In this document: positions 35,532 through 43,332 of the stretch, piece after piece
Position numbering within the stretch: the first letter of the stretch is position 1
How the letters are laid out: each line of letters starts with the position of its first letter
Origin: JBBIMS01 sp964531645
GTDB taxonomy: Bacteria; Acidobacteriota; Aminicenantia; JBFLYD01; JBBIMS01
Assembly (NCBI GenBank): GCA_964531645.1
Contig: CAZHEF010000001.1
Location: 306,090-370,089, forward strand
DNA: 64,000 nt
Direction: 5' to 3'
Made by a program: the position numbers and the translations under genes
Notes under the pieces: model-generated
Databases searched by the model: none
Told to the model about the DNA's origin: nothing
The model's input: the letters and a program-made list of their open reading frames with translations, nothing else

Positions 35532-35885
35532 ATGCCAATTTATGAATATCGATGTCTTGATTGCGGTAAGAAGAACACACTTATAATTTTATCTATTAAG
35601 GCTGGTTCAGATGTAAAATGTAAATTCTGCGGTTCAAAGAACCTTCAGAAGCTTGTATCTCGAGTAGCAATAAGGCTCTCAGAAGAGAGCAGGCTGGAGA
35701 AACTTTCTGATCCATCAATCCTTAGTGGAATTGATGAAAATGACCCTCGTTCTGTCGCAAAGTTGATGAAAAAATTGGGGAAGGAATTCGGAGATGACCT
35801 TGAGCCTGATTTTAAAGATTCAATAGAGGAAGCCCTTGAAGAGGAGATGAAGAAGGAAAAGGAAAGGGAAGAAGAAGGCGAATAA
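35532..35885 (+). CDS. FmdB family zinc-ribbon protein
   Basis: 117 aa. MPIYEYRCLDCGKKNTLIIL and VKCKFCGSKNLQKLVS form the two CxxC zinc knuckles of the FmdB/CxxC_CxxC_SSSS putative regulatory family. After residue 55 comes an acidic helical tail rich in Glu and Lys, which is commonly present. The family is linked loosely to regulation (formamidase operons) but lacks a proven general function. The next gene converges, 16 bases from stop to stop. Confidence 0.85.
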   Translation: MPIYEYRCLDCGKKNTLIILSIKAGSDVKCKFCGSKNLQKLVSRVAIRLSEESRLEKLSDPSILSGIDENDPRSVAKLMKKLGKEFGDDLEPDFKDSIEEALEEEMKKEKEREEEGE

Positions 35886-35901
35886 AACATATTCTGAGAG
35901 A

Positions 35902-36846
35902 CTAAATTGAAAATTCTCCAGGGAGCTTTGGAAATAGTTTTACCTCAAATACACTTTTGAGCCCTGTTAGAAATCGAACAAATCTTTCAACTCCTATCCC
36001 GAATCCAGCAGATGGTGCAAGCCCTGCTTTAGCAATCTGAAGGTAAAACTCAAAACTTTCAATCTTCAAACCTTTTCTTTTAATTTTTGAAACAATTTTT
36101 TCATGCTTCCATTCCCTTTCTCCACCTGAAAGAGCTTCTCCAAATCCTTCGGGATAAATCAAGTCCATATCAGCAAGATAACCTTCTCTCTCCTCCCATT
36201 CCCTGTCATAAAATTCCCGTTCATGAATAGGAAAATCAATAACCCAAACTGGCGAAGAACTTTCCTTAGAAAGGGGAACTTCAAAATCTTTACCGTAATT
36301 TTTCACAGCCTCATCCCATGAAATTCTGGGGAAAGGTTTTTCAGGAATAAGAAGCTCTCTTCCGAAGAACTCAAGTTCCTCTCTGCACTTTTCCTTAACA
36401 CTTTTTATTACATGAATTAGAAGTTGCTCCCCAAGTTCCATAATTTCATCTCTTTTGGCATTAAGAACCTCAAGGTCAAGCTGTGTAAATTCCAGAAGAT
36501 GTCTTCCTGAATCTTTCCTTTCTGGAGCTTCAATTCTAACATTGGGAGAGAAAGTGAAAATTCTGGGTATTGAAAGGACAGAAATCTGCTTGTGAAAAAT
36601 CATACTCTTTGTCAGCTCAAAAGGGTATCCGTATATCTCGAGCCTTAATCCCTTTGAAGGATCGGCAAGTGGATCTGTAATTGGTGAAATTATTACAGGA
36701 AGGATCTCCACAAAACCTCTTCCTTTCAGAAATGTTGAAGAGGCACTTATGACCTCACTCATAACTCTGGATGCAAAAACTCTTTTTTTCAATAAAGAAT
36801 CTTCAATAGCGAATGGATGTATTCTTTCGAGATCTAAAACTCGCAT
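35902..36846 (-). CDS. Archaeal-type asparagine synthetase (AsnRS-related, class II fold)
   Basis: 314 aa from the ATG at 36846, supported by AAAGGAGG; an upstream ATG at 36876 is less likely. The protein is a class II aminoacyl-tRNA-synthetase catalytic core without any N-terminal anticodon-binding OB domain. Blocks VIISPITDPLADPSKG, LTKSMIFHKQ, FTFSPNVRIEAPERKDSGRH, LEFTQLDLEV, EREFYDREWE, GGEREWKHEKIVSK and GFGIGVERFVRFL (motif 3) match the Pyrococcus-type asparagine synthetase A related to AsnRS. It would make Asn from Asp and ammonia with ATP. Unusual in Bacteria. A truncated AsnRS is the alternative, but the aspartate-site motifs favour the synthetase. Confidence 0.8.
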   Translation of the reverse strand: MRVLDLERIHPFAIEDSLLKKRVFASRVMSEVISASSTFLKGRGFVEILPVIISPITDPLADPSKGLRLEIYGYPFELTKSMIFHKQISVLSIPRIFTFSPNVRIEAPERKDSGRHLLEFTQLDLEVLNAKRDEIMELGEQLLIHVIKSVKEKCREELEFFGRELLIPEKPFPRISWDEAVKNYGKDFEVPLSKESSSPVWVIDFPIHEREFYDREWEEREGYLADMDLIYPEGFGEALSGGEREWKHEKIVSKIKRKGLKIESFEFYLQIAKAGLAPSAGFGIGVERFVRFLTGLKSVFEVKLFPKLPGEFSI

Positions 36847-36908
36847 TTTTTCCTCCTTTGATGGATTAATTTTCAAAAAATTTTAAATGGAACGGAATAA
36901 AGCACAGT

Positions 36909-36932
36909 TGTCCCCCTTAAGACTGGGGGACA
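36909..36932. other. GC-rich hairpin between divergent genes
   Basis: TGTCCCCC and GGGGGACA form a perfect 8-base stem around an 8-base loop; the plus strand continues TTATTGTTATTATTG. It sits between two divergent genes, where a normal end-of-gene terminator is not expected. It could be a leader hairpin for the asparagine synthetase gene. Confidence 0.5.
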
Positions 36933-37079
36933 TTATTGTTATTATTGAGGAGGGAGAGATTGAAATTAAGACAAAAAGATGGGAAGGAATTAATTCCCCA
37001 AAAAGTAAGTTTAATATCCTTACCCATCATTAAAAAAATATAATCTTTTAATTCAAATTTGTCAAGTCTAATTTATTGG

Positions 37080-37108
37080 TTGACATAAATTAAAATTGAC
37101 TTTATTCT
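37080..37108 (+). promoter_or_regulatory. Promoter of the radical SAM operon (leaderless start)
   Basis: TTGACA (37080-37085), exactly 17 bases, TATTCT (37103-37108), six bases, ATG at 37115. No Shine-Dalgarno, so the five-gene mRNA probably starts at the first codon. Confidence 0.65.
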
Positions 37109-37114
37109 TTAAAG

Positions 37115-38089
37115 ATGAGAAAGATCGAATATTATAAAGCTCTTTTTACAATATTTATTGACTACAAAAGAAAGAAGACATATCTTAGCTCTTTGCCAGT
37201 AAGATTGTGGGTTGAGCTTGCTTCCACCTGCAATCTTAGATGTGTTATGTGTCCCAATAAAGATCTACCTGAAAATGACAGGGGATTTATGGATTTTGAG
37301 GTTTTCAAAAAAATCATTGATGAGGCAAGCGAATTTGTTTCTGAGGTGAATCTGTATCATAGAGGGGAATCGCTCCTTCATCTCCAAATAGGAGAAATGA
37401 TAAAATATGCCCGGGAAAATGGACTTTACACAAAAATACATACCAATGGAACTCTTCTTGACGAAAATCTCGTAAATAAACTTCTCGAAAGTGGACTTCA
37501 CAAAATAACATTCTCCTATGATGCCTATGACAAAGAAACTTACGAGAAAATAAGGGTTGGAGCAAGCTATGAAAGTGTAATGAGAAATATTGCAAGATTA
37601 CTCAAACTAAAAAAGGAAAAAAATTCCCCCATAAATGTCTCCATTGAATTGATTGTTTTCCCCAATATGAAATGGATAGAGATTAAAAATAAAAGAAAGG
37701 AGCTCGCTTCTAATTTCAAGGGTCTTCCTTTGAATGGAATTGTTACAAGGAAAATTCACAACTGGGCTGGTTATTTAAACATAAGAAAAGCCTCCAATAA
37801 ATATTCCCTATGTCCATTTCCCTGGAATGCAATAGTCATCCTCTGGGATGGAACTGTTCTTCCCTGCACCCAGGACTTTTTTGGGGATTACAAAGTTGGG
37901 AATATAAAAAACTCTACAATCAAAGAGATCTGGAATTGCGAAGAGATGAAAAGATTGAGATATCTACTTTCCAGTGGAAAATATAATGAAGTAAAAATTT
38001 GCTCAGATTGTGATAGACCATGGAGGAAAAGATTTTTAGGAGTTCCTACAGAGTATCTATGGGAATTTTTAACAAAGAGAATGCCGTGA
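37115..38089 (+). CDS. Radical SAM protein with SPASM-like C-terminal domain
   Basis: 324 aa. LASTCNLRCVMCPNKDLP holds the CxxxCxxC iron-sulfur motif; the radical SAM barrel covers about 25-230 (LYHRGESLLHLQIGEMIKYA, IHTNGTLLDENLVNKLLESG). The C-terminal SPASM-like part (SLCPFPWNAIVILWDGTVLP, CTQDFFGDYKVGNIKNSTIK, ICSDCDRPW) carries further cysteines for an auxiliary cluster. Such enzymes modify peptides, sugars or other small molecules; no precursor peptide is visible next to it. First gene of an operon; its stop overlaps the next start (TGATG). Confidence 0.88.
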   Translation: MRKIEYYKALFTIFIDYKRKKTYLSSLPVRLWVELASTCNLRCVMCPNKDLPENDRGFMDFEVFKKIIDEASEFVSEVNLYHRGESLLHLQIGEMIKYARENGLYTKIHTNGTLLDENLVNKLLESGLHKITFSYDAYDKETYEKIRVGASYESVMRNIARLLKLKKEKNSPINVSIELIVFPNMKWIEIKNKRKELASNFKGLPLNGIVTRKIHNWAGYLNIRKASNKYSLCPFPWNAIVILWDGTVLPCTQDFFGDYKVGNIKNSTIKEIWNCEEMKRLRYLLSSGKYNEVKICSDCDRPWRKRFLGVPTEYLWEFLTKRMP

Positions 38090-38862
38090 TGGAATGGCAG
38101 AAAATTCTTTTTAGAAGAGGATTAAAGAAAAGGCAGAAATTAAATAAAATATTGAGTTTTATTGAGAGAATTCCTGAAAGGGGAATTATTGTTGGATGCG
38201 AGACAGGAGTAATTGGAAGTTATATTGAAGAGCTTGGTGGAACCTGGATTCATTGCGACAGAGATGACCAGACTATTTTAGCTTCAAAAAATATATTGAA
38301 GGGAAACCTTGTTAAAATTAACGAAAAATTCCTTCCTTTTAAAGATAAAATCTTTAATCTTGCTATCATTCCTGATTTTTTAGAGCACATAAAAAATGAT
38401 TTATTATTTCTGAAGGAGGTTGAAAGGATTCTAAAAGATAAGGGATTTTCAATAATAACAGTCCCCCATTTCAAGAAAAATTCAATATTGAGAAAATTTA
38501 AAAATTTTATAGGAATGAAGGATTTAATTTACGGTCATGTTCGGCCAGGTTATAAAATAGATGAAATAAAGAAACTACTGGAAAACTCGGGTTTTGAGAT
38601 TGAAAAAATTGAATTTTACTCAGGATCTTTTACAGAGTTGATGGAACTGATTTTAAATGCAGGATTTATTCTCAGTGGAGAAAAAAGGAAGGGGTATAAA
38701 GGGAATATTTCGCCTTTAAAAGAGGAAGAAATTAGCTCCAGAAAACTTCTATTTAAAATCCACGGATTTATTTATCCATTATTAAGGATTATTTCCTTTC
38801 TTGACAAATTAATGATTTTACAGAAAGGTTATGTAATGGCTCTAAAAGCGAGGAAAAAATGA
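38089..38862 (+). CDS. Class I SAM-dependent methyltransferase
   Basis: 257 aa from the ATG at 38089, which overlaps the previous stop; an in-frame upstream start at 38020 would overlap by 70 bases and is less likely. RGIIVGCETGVIGSYIEELG is a motif I-like SAM site, HCDRDDQTILASKN the acidic second strand, and LAIIPDFLEHIKNDLLFLKE plus ERILKDKGFSIITVPH are the motif II/III blocks of Methyltransf_11 enzymes. A hydrophobic C-terminus (IHGFIYPLLRIISFLDKLMI) suggests membrane association. The substrate is unknown; the pairing with a radical SAM/SPASM enzyme suggests a shared pathway. Confidence 0.82.
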   Translation: MEWQKILFRRGLKKRQKLNKILSFIERIPERGIIVGCETGVIGSYIEELGGTWIHCDRDDQTILASKNILKGNLVKINEKFLPFKDKIFNLAIIPDFLEHIKNDLLFLKEVERILKDKGFSIITVPHFKKNSILRKFKNFIGMKDLIYGHVRPGYKIDEIKKLLENSGFEIEKIEFYSGSFTELMELILNAGFILSGEKRKGYKGNISPLKEEEISSRKLLFKIHGFIYPLLRIISFLDKLMILQKGYVMALKARKK

Positions 38863-40382
38863 GTAAAAAAACTGAAATTTTGAGATTTTTATTTGTTTTG
38901 TTTATCCTTCCATCACTGGTTTACTCTTCAATTCTAATACTTCCATTTGAAAACAAATCAAATCGGAATTATCTGTGGCTTTCAGAAAGCATTTCCTATT
39001 CGTTATATTCGATATTCTCAGAAGAGGGAATAGATGTTATATCTCCTGACAAAAGAAATTCAACATACGAAGAGCTTCAGATTCCCATCATAACACCTGT
39101 AACAAGAGCAACATCAATAAGACTTGCAAATATGGTGGGTGCAGACAGGATAATTACAGGAGATTTTGTTGTAATGGATGAGAAGGTAATAGTATCATCT
39201 CGAATAATTGATCTAAAGGACGGAAAATTGGGAGAAACAATCTCCGTGGAAGGGAATATTAATGAATTAATACCAATTCAGAACTTTCTATCATGGCGAC
39301 TTCTTCAAAAGATAAAAAATATTGAAGAATCGAAGAAGGATGATTTTCTTAGACGATGGTCAAATGTCTCCCTTCCTGCCTGGGAAAATTTCATAAAAGG
39401 TTTACTCACAAAGGATACTGAAAAGAAAGAACTCTTTCTCTTGAAATCCCTCAATCTTTCCCCTGATTTTTCTTTTTGTAGATGGGAACTATCATACTAT
39501 TATTTTAAAAAGGGAGATTATGAGAAATGTCTGAACTACATAAAACCTTTGATAGATTCAAAACCCATTTCTCTTTTTATTTCCTCTCTCTGCAATTTTT
39601 ACAAGAAAGAATATGATAAAGGGATCGAAGGCTTCAAAAAATGTTTTGAAAAAGGGATTGAAAAATTAGCTTCTGCCAATAACATGGGTGTTTGCTACGC
39701 TAAGAAAGGAGAGCTTGAAAGAGCTCTGGAATATTTTAAAATTGCTTTATCAGAAGAGAAAAATCCAGATGTCTACTTCAATATAGCTCTAATAAGTAAT
39801 GGAAAAAAGGAATTTTTTGATAATATAAAGAAGGCCATTCAATTGAGCCAGCCTAACTTTTCTTATTTTTATTATCTTTACCAGAAATTGCTATTATGGG
39901 AGGAAAGCGAAATCGCTGAAATTGTGAAAAATATCTCAAGTGAATATTTCTCCTCTGACATTGATTCTTCAATAACTGATTTTAAGGATTATTTAAAAGT
40001 AATTGAGGAAAGAAGGGAAAATCAGCCCAGAATAGAAGAGATAAATTTTTACAAGAAAGATGCAATTTCTTCCTTTAAATCAAACAATTTAGTATCTGCT
40101 GAAATATCTGCAAAAAAAGCTATTCACATCTCACCTTTTGACTGGGAATTCCACTTAATCCTGTCTAAAATTTACATCAAGAAAAAGGATTTTAAAAATG
40201 CTCTAAAGGAGTTAAAATTTTCCATGTGGTTAGAGGAAAGAGCAGAAAACAATCTTGAAATGGGAAAACTGCTGATTGAAATGGGAGATAAAGAAAAGGG
40301 GCTTGAGCATCTCAATAAGGCTCTTTCCCTTGATCCTTCCCTTGAAGAGGCAAAACAGATTATCAAAAAATTAGAGAAATGA
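38859..40382 (+). CDS. TPR-repeat protein with N-terminal FlgO/TolB-like domain
   Basis: 507 aa. A signal peptide (FLFVLFILPSLVYSS) leads to SILILPFENKSNRNYLWLSE and ITPVTRATSIRLANMVGADR, the ILPF-x-N and GAD patterns of FlgO/CsgG-related nucleoside- or envelope-binding domains. From about residue 190 several tetratricopeptide repeats follow (ANNMGVCYAKKGELERALEY, NLEMGKLLIEMGDKEKGLEH). Likely periplasmic scaffold. Four-base overlaps on both sides bind it in the operon. Exact role unknown. Confidence 0.72.
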   Translation: MSKKTEILRFLFVLFILPSLVYSSILILPFENKSNRNYLWLSESISYSLYSIFSEEGIDVISPDKRNSTYEELQIPIITPVTRATSIRLANMVGADRIITGDFVVMDEKVIVSSRIIDLKDGKLGETISVEGNINELIPIQNFLSWRLLQKIKNIEESKKDDFLRRWSNVSLPAWENFIKGLLTKDTEKKELFLLKSLNLSPDFSFCRWELSYYYFKKGDYEKCLNYIKPLIDSKPISLFISSLCNFYKKEYDKGIEGFKKCFEKGIEKLASANNMGVCYAKKGELERALEYFKIALSEEKNPDVYFNIALISNGKKEFFDNIKKAIQLSQPNFSYFYYLYQKLLLWEESEIAEIVKNISSEYFSSDIDSSITDFKDYLKVIEERRENQPRIEEINFYKKDAISSFKSNNLVSAEISAKKAIHISPFDWEFHLILSKIYIKKKDFKNALKELKFSMWLEERAENNLEMGKLLIEMGDKEKGLEHLNKALSLDPSLEEAKQIIKKLEK

Positions 40383-41080
40383 AATACAGAAAAAGTGATT
40401 TCCTTGGAATCCCTGTTATTCTTCTTGAAGGTTTAAATTTAAACGTATTTGTCTACGGATTTACAACAAAAGATATGGGAAAGGAAGAAGTTATAAGGAA
40501 ATTTGAGAAACATGGATTAAGACTTGTAACTGCCAATCAAATCCACTCCTCCAGAGTAATAAGTGTGGGGAAAAACATTTTAAGAGGGATTACTGGAGAT
40601 GGACTTTTAACTCATGTAAAAGGTCTTTTTATAGGAGTTAAAACAGCTGATTGCCTTCCAATTTTAATCTTCGATCCTGAGAAAAGAGTTGCTGGAGCAA
40701 TCCATGCAGGCTGGAGAGGGACTCAGAAGGAGGTTGTATCAGAAGGTATTAAAAAATTGAAAGAGGAATTCGGCTCAAAACTTCATAAAATAATCGCAAT
40801 ACTTGGACCTTCAATTTCAGGGTGTTGTTATGAGATTGGTCCTGAAGTAGAAGAAACTTTGAGTAAATCCTTCCCAGAATGCATTGAAAAGAGAGAGAAG
40901 AAATCTTACTTTGATCTCCGAAAGGCAAACAAAAACCTGCTCTTAAGGAGCGGATTAAAGGAGGAGAATATTTACGAAATACCTCTTTGCACAATGTGTG
41001 AGAAGGAGCTTTTCTTCTCCCACAGAAGGGGTGAAAAGGGAAGGAATATTGCTTTTGCTGGAATTTATGAACGGATTTGA
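40379..41080 (+). CDS. pgeF: Peptidoglycan editing factor / multicopper-fold YfiH family
   Basis: 233 aa. LVTANQIHSSRVISV, VKTADCLPILIFDPEKRVAG, AIHAGWRGTQKEVVSEGI and GPSISGCCYEIGPEV are the signature blocks of the YfiH/PgeF (DUF152) family, with the His and Cys zinc ligands preserved (H in NQIHSS, C in ADCLPI, H in AIHAGWRG). Family members remove mis-incorporated residues from peptidoglycan precursors or act on purine nucleosides. Overlaps both neighbours by 4 bases. The family is firm; the in vivo activity is debated in general. Confidence 0.92.
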   Translation: MKYRKSDFLGIPVILLEGLNLNVFVYGFTTKDMGKEEVIRKFEKHGLRLVTANQIHSSRVISVGKNILRGITGDGLLTHVKGLFIGVKTADCLPILIFDPEKRVAGAIHAGWRGTQKEVVSEGIKKLKEEFGSKLHKIIAILGPSISGCCYEIGPEVEETLSKSFPECIEKREKKSYFDLRKANKNLLLRSGLKEENIYEIPLCTMCEKELFFSHRRGEKGRNIAFAGIYERI

Positions 41081-42000
41081 AGGTGAAAAATAGGCTTCCA
41101 GTCATTTACTCTGAAAAATACCTTGTTGAGCTTGGAAATCATATTTTTAAAACAAATAAATACAGACTCATTAAAGAAAAAATCATGAAAGAGAGGCTTC
41201 ACAAAAATGTAGATTTTATAGAACCTGAACCTGCTTCTGACGATGCTCTTTACCTTGCCCATCAAAAAGATTGGGTTGAAAAATTGAAGACAGGAACCCT
41301 TTCCCTTCATGAGCTCTACAGGCTCGAAATCCCTTATTCAGACGAACTCCTGAGGATGGCACTACTTTCTGTGGGAGGAACTATTCTCGCCTGCAAACTG
41401 GCAATAGAAAATAAAATATCCTTTCATATCGGTGGAGGATTTCATCATGCCTATCATGGCCATGGTGAAGGATTCTGCGCCCTCAATGATATTGCAGTGG
41501 GGATAAGGGTTGCACAAAGAGAAAATTTAATGGAAAGAGCAATGGTTGTAGACTGTGATCTCCATCAGGGAAATGGGACTGCAAAAATATTTGAGGCTGA
41601 TTCAGCGGTTTTCACATTCTCAATTCATCAGGAGGACAATTATCCTGTGCCCAAAGAGAGGAGCTCCTTTGATATTGGACTTTATTCAGGAGATGGGGAT
41701 ATTGAGTATATAAATGCTCTGAAAGAGAATTTACCGAAAATTTACAGAGAATTCCAACCACAACTTATAGTCTATGTGGCTGGAGCTGATCCCTATGAGC
41801 TGGACCAGTTAGGTGGTTTGAAGCTTTCAAAGGAGGGATTGAAGGAGAGAGACAGGATAGTCATTGAGGAGGCATCAAATCTATCAATTCCAGTTGCAAT
41901 TGTTCTGGGAGGAGGTTATTCTTACGATGTAAATGATACAGTTGAAATTCATTTTTCTACATTCCTTCAGGCAATGAAAATTTTTAAAGGCAAATTATGA
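41077..42000 (+). CDS. Histone deacetylase family zinc hydrolase
   Basis: 307 aa. GGGFHHAYHGHGEGFCALND has the double-His catalytic motif, VDCDLHQGNGTAKIFEADSA the Asp-x-His zinc ligands, and YVAGADPYELDQLGGLKLSK the final Asp ligand. Bacterial members (AcuC, HdaH, acetylpolyamine amidohydrolases) deacetylate small molecules or proteins. The TTG at 41077 overlaps the pgeF stop; GTG at 41083 is an alternative start. Last gene of the radical SAM operon. Confidence 0.92.
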   Translation: MKVKNRLPVIYSEKYLVELGNHIFKTNKYRLIKEKIMKERLHKNVDFIEPEPASDDALYLAHQKDWVEKLKTGTLSLHELYRLEIPYSDELLRMALLSVGGTILACKLAIENKISFHIGGGFHHAYHGHGEGFCALNDIAVGIRVAQRENLMERAMVVDCDLHQGNGTAKIFEADSAVFTFSIHQEDNYPVPKERSSFDIGLYSGDGDIEYINALKENLPKIYREFQPQLIVYVAGADPYELDQLGGLKLSKEGLKERDRIVIEEASNLSIPVAIVLGGGYSYDVNDTVEIHFSTFLQAMKIFKGKL

Positions 42001-42055
42001 AAGTTAAAAGAACATCTCATTTAAAATTGTCTAGAAAATTCATCATAAAGAAAAG

Positions 42056-42088
42056 AGCTCACAGCTGTCCGCTGACAGCTTACAGCTA
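42056..42088. repeat. AGCTGTCCGCTGACAGC-type intergenic repeat
   Basis: GAGCTCACAGCTGTCCGCTG followed by ACAGCTTACAGCT: another copy of the dispersed AGCTGT/ACAGCT family, just upstream of the dipeptide epimerase ribosome site. Confidence 0.45.
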
Positions 42089-42105
42089 AATAAAAAGGAG
42101 GAAAT

Positions 42106-43320
42106 ATGAGTATCTCAAGAAAGGATTTTTTGAAAATCTTGGGTCTTGGTTTTATAACCTCTGGAATTCTGAAGGGAGAAGAGAAAAAGGAAGTAAAGGA
42201 GGCAAAGGTTGAGGCGAAGAGACTGAAAATTAAAGATATAGAGATTTACTATTTTGACATCCCCATGGTCAAACCCTTCAGAATTGCCATAGGAACTATG
42301 GAAGGAGCAAAGGATGTCCTTATAAAGATTCACACTGATCAAGGGATAACTGGAATTGGAGAAGCCTGTCCATTTCCTCCAATAACAGGAGAGACCCAGG
42401 AGACCAACATTGTTGTAGCGAAGGTTCTAAGAGAGAATCTTATCGGAAAGGATCCCCTTGCAATTGAAGGTATTATGAAGGATTTTGGTCCATTTGTCCA
42501 CACAAATCCATCAATAATTGCAGCCTTTGAAATGGCTCTCTACGACATTCTTGGCAAAGTTGCAGGGCTTCCCCTTTACAGACTCCTTGGTGGAGACAGG
42601 AACTCTTTTGAAACAGACCTCACCGTTGACCTTGACACACCAGCCAATATGGCTAAAATGGCTCAGGATGTAATAAAGAAGGGGTATAAAATTATAAAAA
42701 TTAAAGTTGGTCAGGACCCCTCCCTTGACATTGAAAGACTTGAAGCTATAAGAAATGCTGTTGGTTATGATTATCCGATCAGGATTGATGCCAATCAGGG
42801 CTGGGATGTTCCCGAGGCAATAGAAGCTCTCAAAAAAATGGAGAAATTCCACATTCAGTTTTGCGAACAGCCGGTTGCAGCTTGGAACATAGACGGGATG
42901 AGGGTTGTAAAGAACGAAAGCCCGATTCCAATAATGGCTGATGAGGCTTTATTCTCTCCCAATGACGCAATAAAACTTATAAAAGCCGAGAGTTGCGACT
43001 ATTTCAATATAAAGTTAATGAAATCGGGTGGAATAAGAAATGCTATAAAAATTTCAAATATTGGAGAATCTGCTGGAATAAAATGCATGGTTGGTTCTAT
43101 GCTTGAAACAAAGGTTGCTCTCACCTCTGCCTCTCATTTTGTTGTCTCCAGCAGAAATGTAGTGTTTGCAGATCTTGATGCAGACTCATCCCATGCTGTC
43201 TATCCTGTTATTGATGGAATAAAAGTCGAGGGCGGAACAATTACTCTCCCCGAAAAACCAGGCCTTGGTCTCGATGTTGATCCCTTGTTTCTTAAAAAAC
43301 TGAGAAAAGTCCAATCCTGA
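42106..43320 (+). CDS. Exported dipeptide epimerase (enolase superfamily, Ala-Glu epimerase-like)
   Basis: 404 aa. MSISRKDFLKILGLGFITSG is a Tat-like signal (Arg-Lys rather than twin Arg). The enolase-superfamily N-cap has TGIGEACPFPPITGETQET, typical of L-Ala-D/L-Glu epimerases. The barrel has the KIKVG catalytic lysine pair, DANQGWD, CEQPVAAWN and IMADEALFSPND metal ligands, and YFNIKLMKSGG with the opposing Lys. All are intact. These enzymes epimerise dipeptides from peptidoglycan or diet. An exported version is notable, since most are cytosolic. An AGGAGG site precedes the ATG. Confidence 0.85.
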   Translation: MSISRKDFLKILGLGFITSGILKGEEKKEVKEAKVEAKRLKIKDIEIYYFDIPMVKPFRIAIGTMEGAKDVLIKIHTDQGITGIGEACPFPPITGETQETNIVVAKVLRENLIGKDPLAIEGIMKDFGPFVHTNPSIIAAFEMALYDILGKVAGLPLYRLLGGDRNSFETDLTVDLDTPANMAKMAQDVIKKGYKIIKIKVGQDPSLDIERLEAIRNAVGYDYPIRIDANQGWDVPEAIEALKKMEKFHIQFCEQPVAAWNIDGMRVVKNESPIPIMADEALFSPNDAIKLIKAESCDYFNIKLMKSGGIRNAIKISNIGESAGIKCMVGSMLETKVALTSASHFVVSSRNVVFADLDADSSHAVYPVIDGIKVEGGTITLPEKPGLGLDVDPLFLKKLRKVQS

Positions 43321-43332
43321 ATTTTCCTTTTA

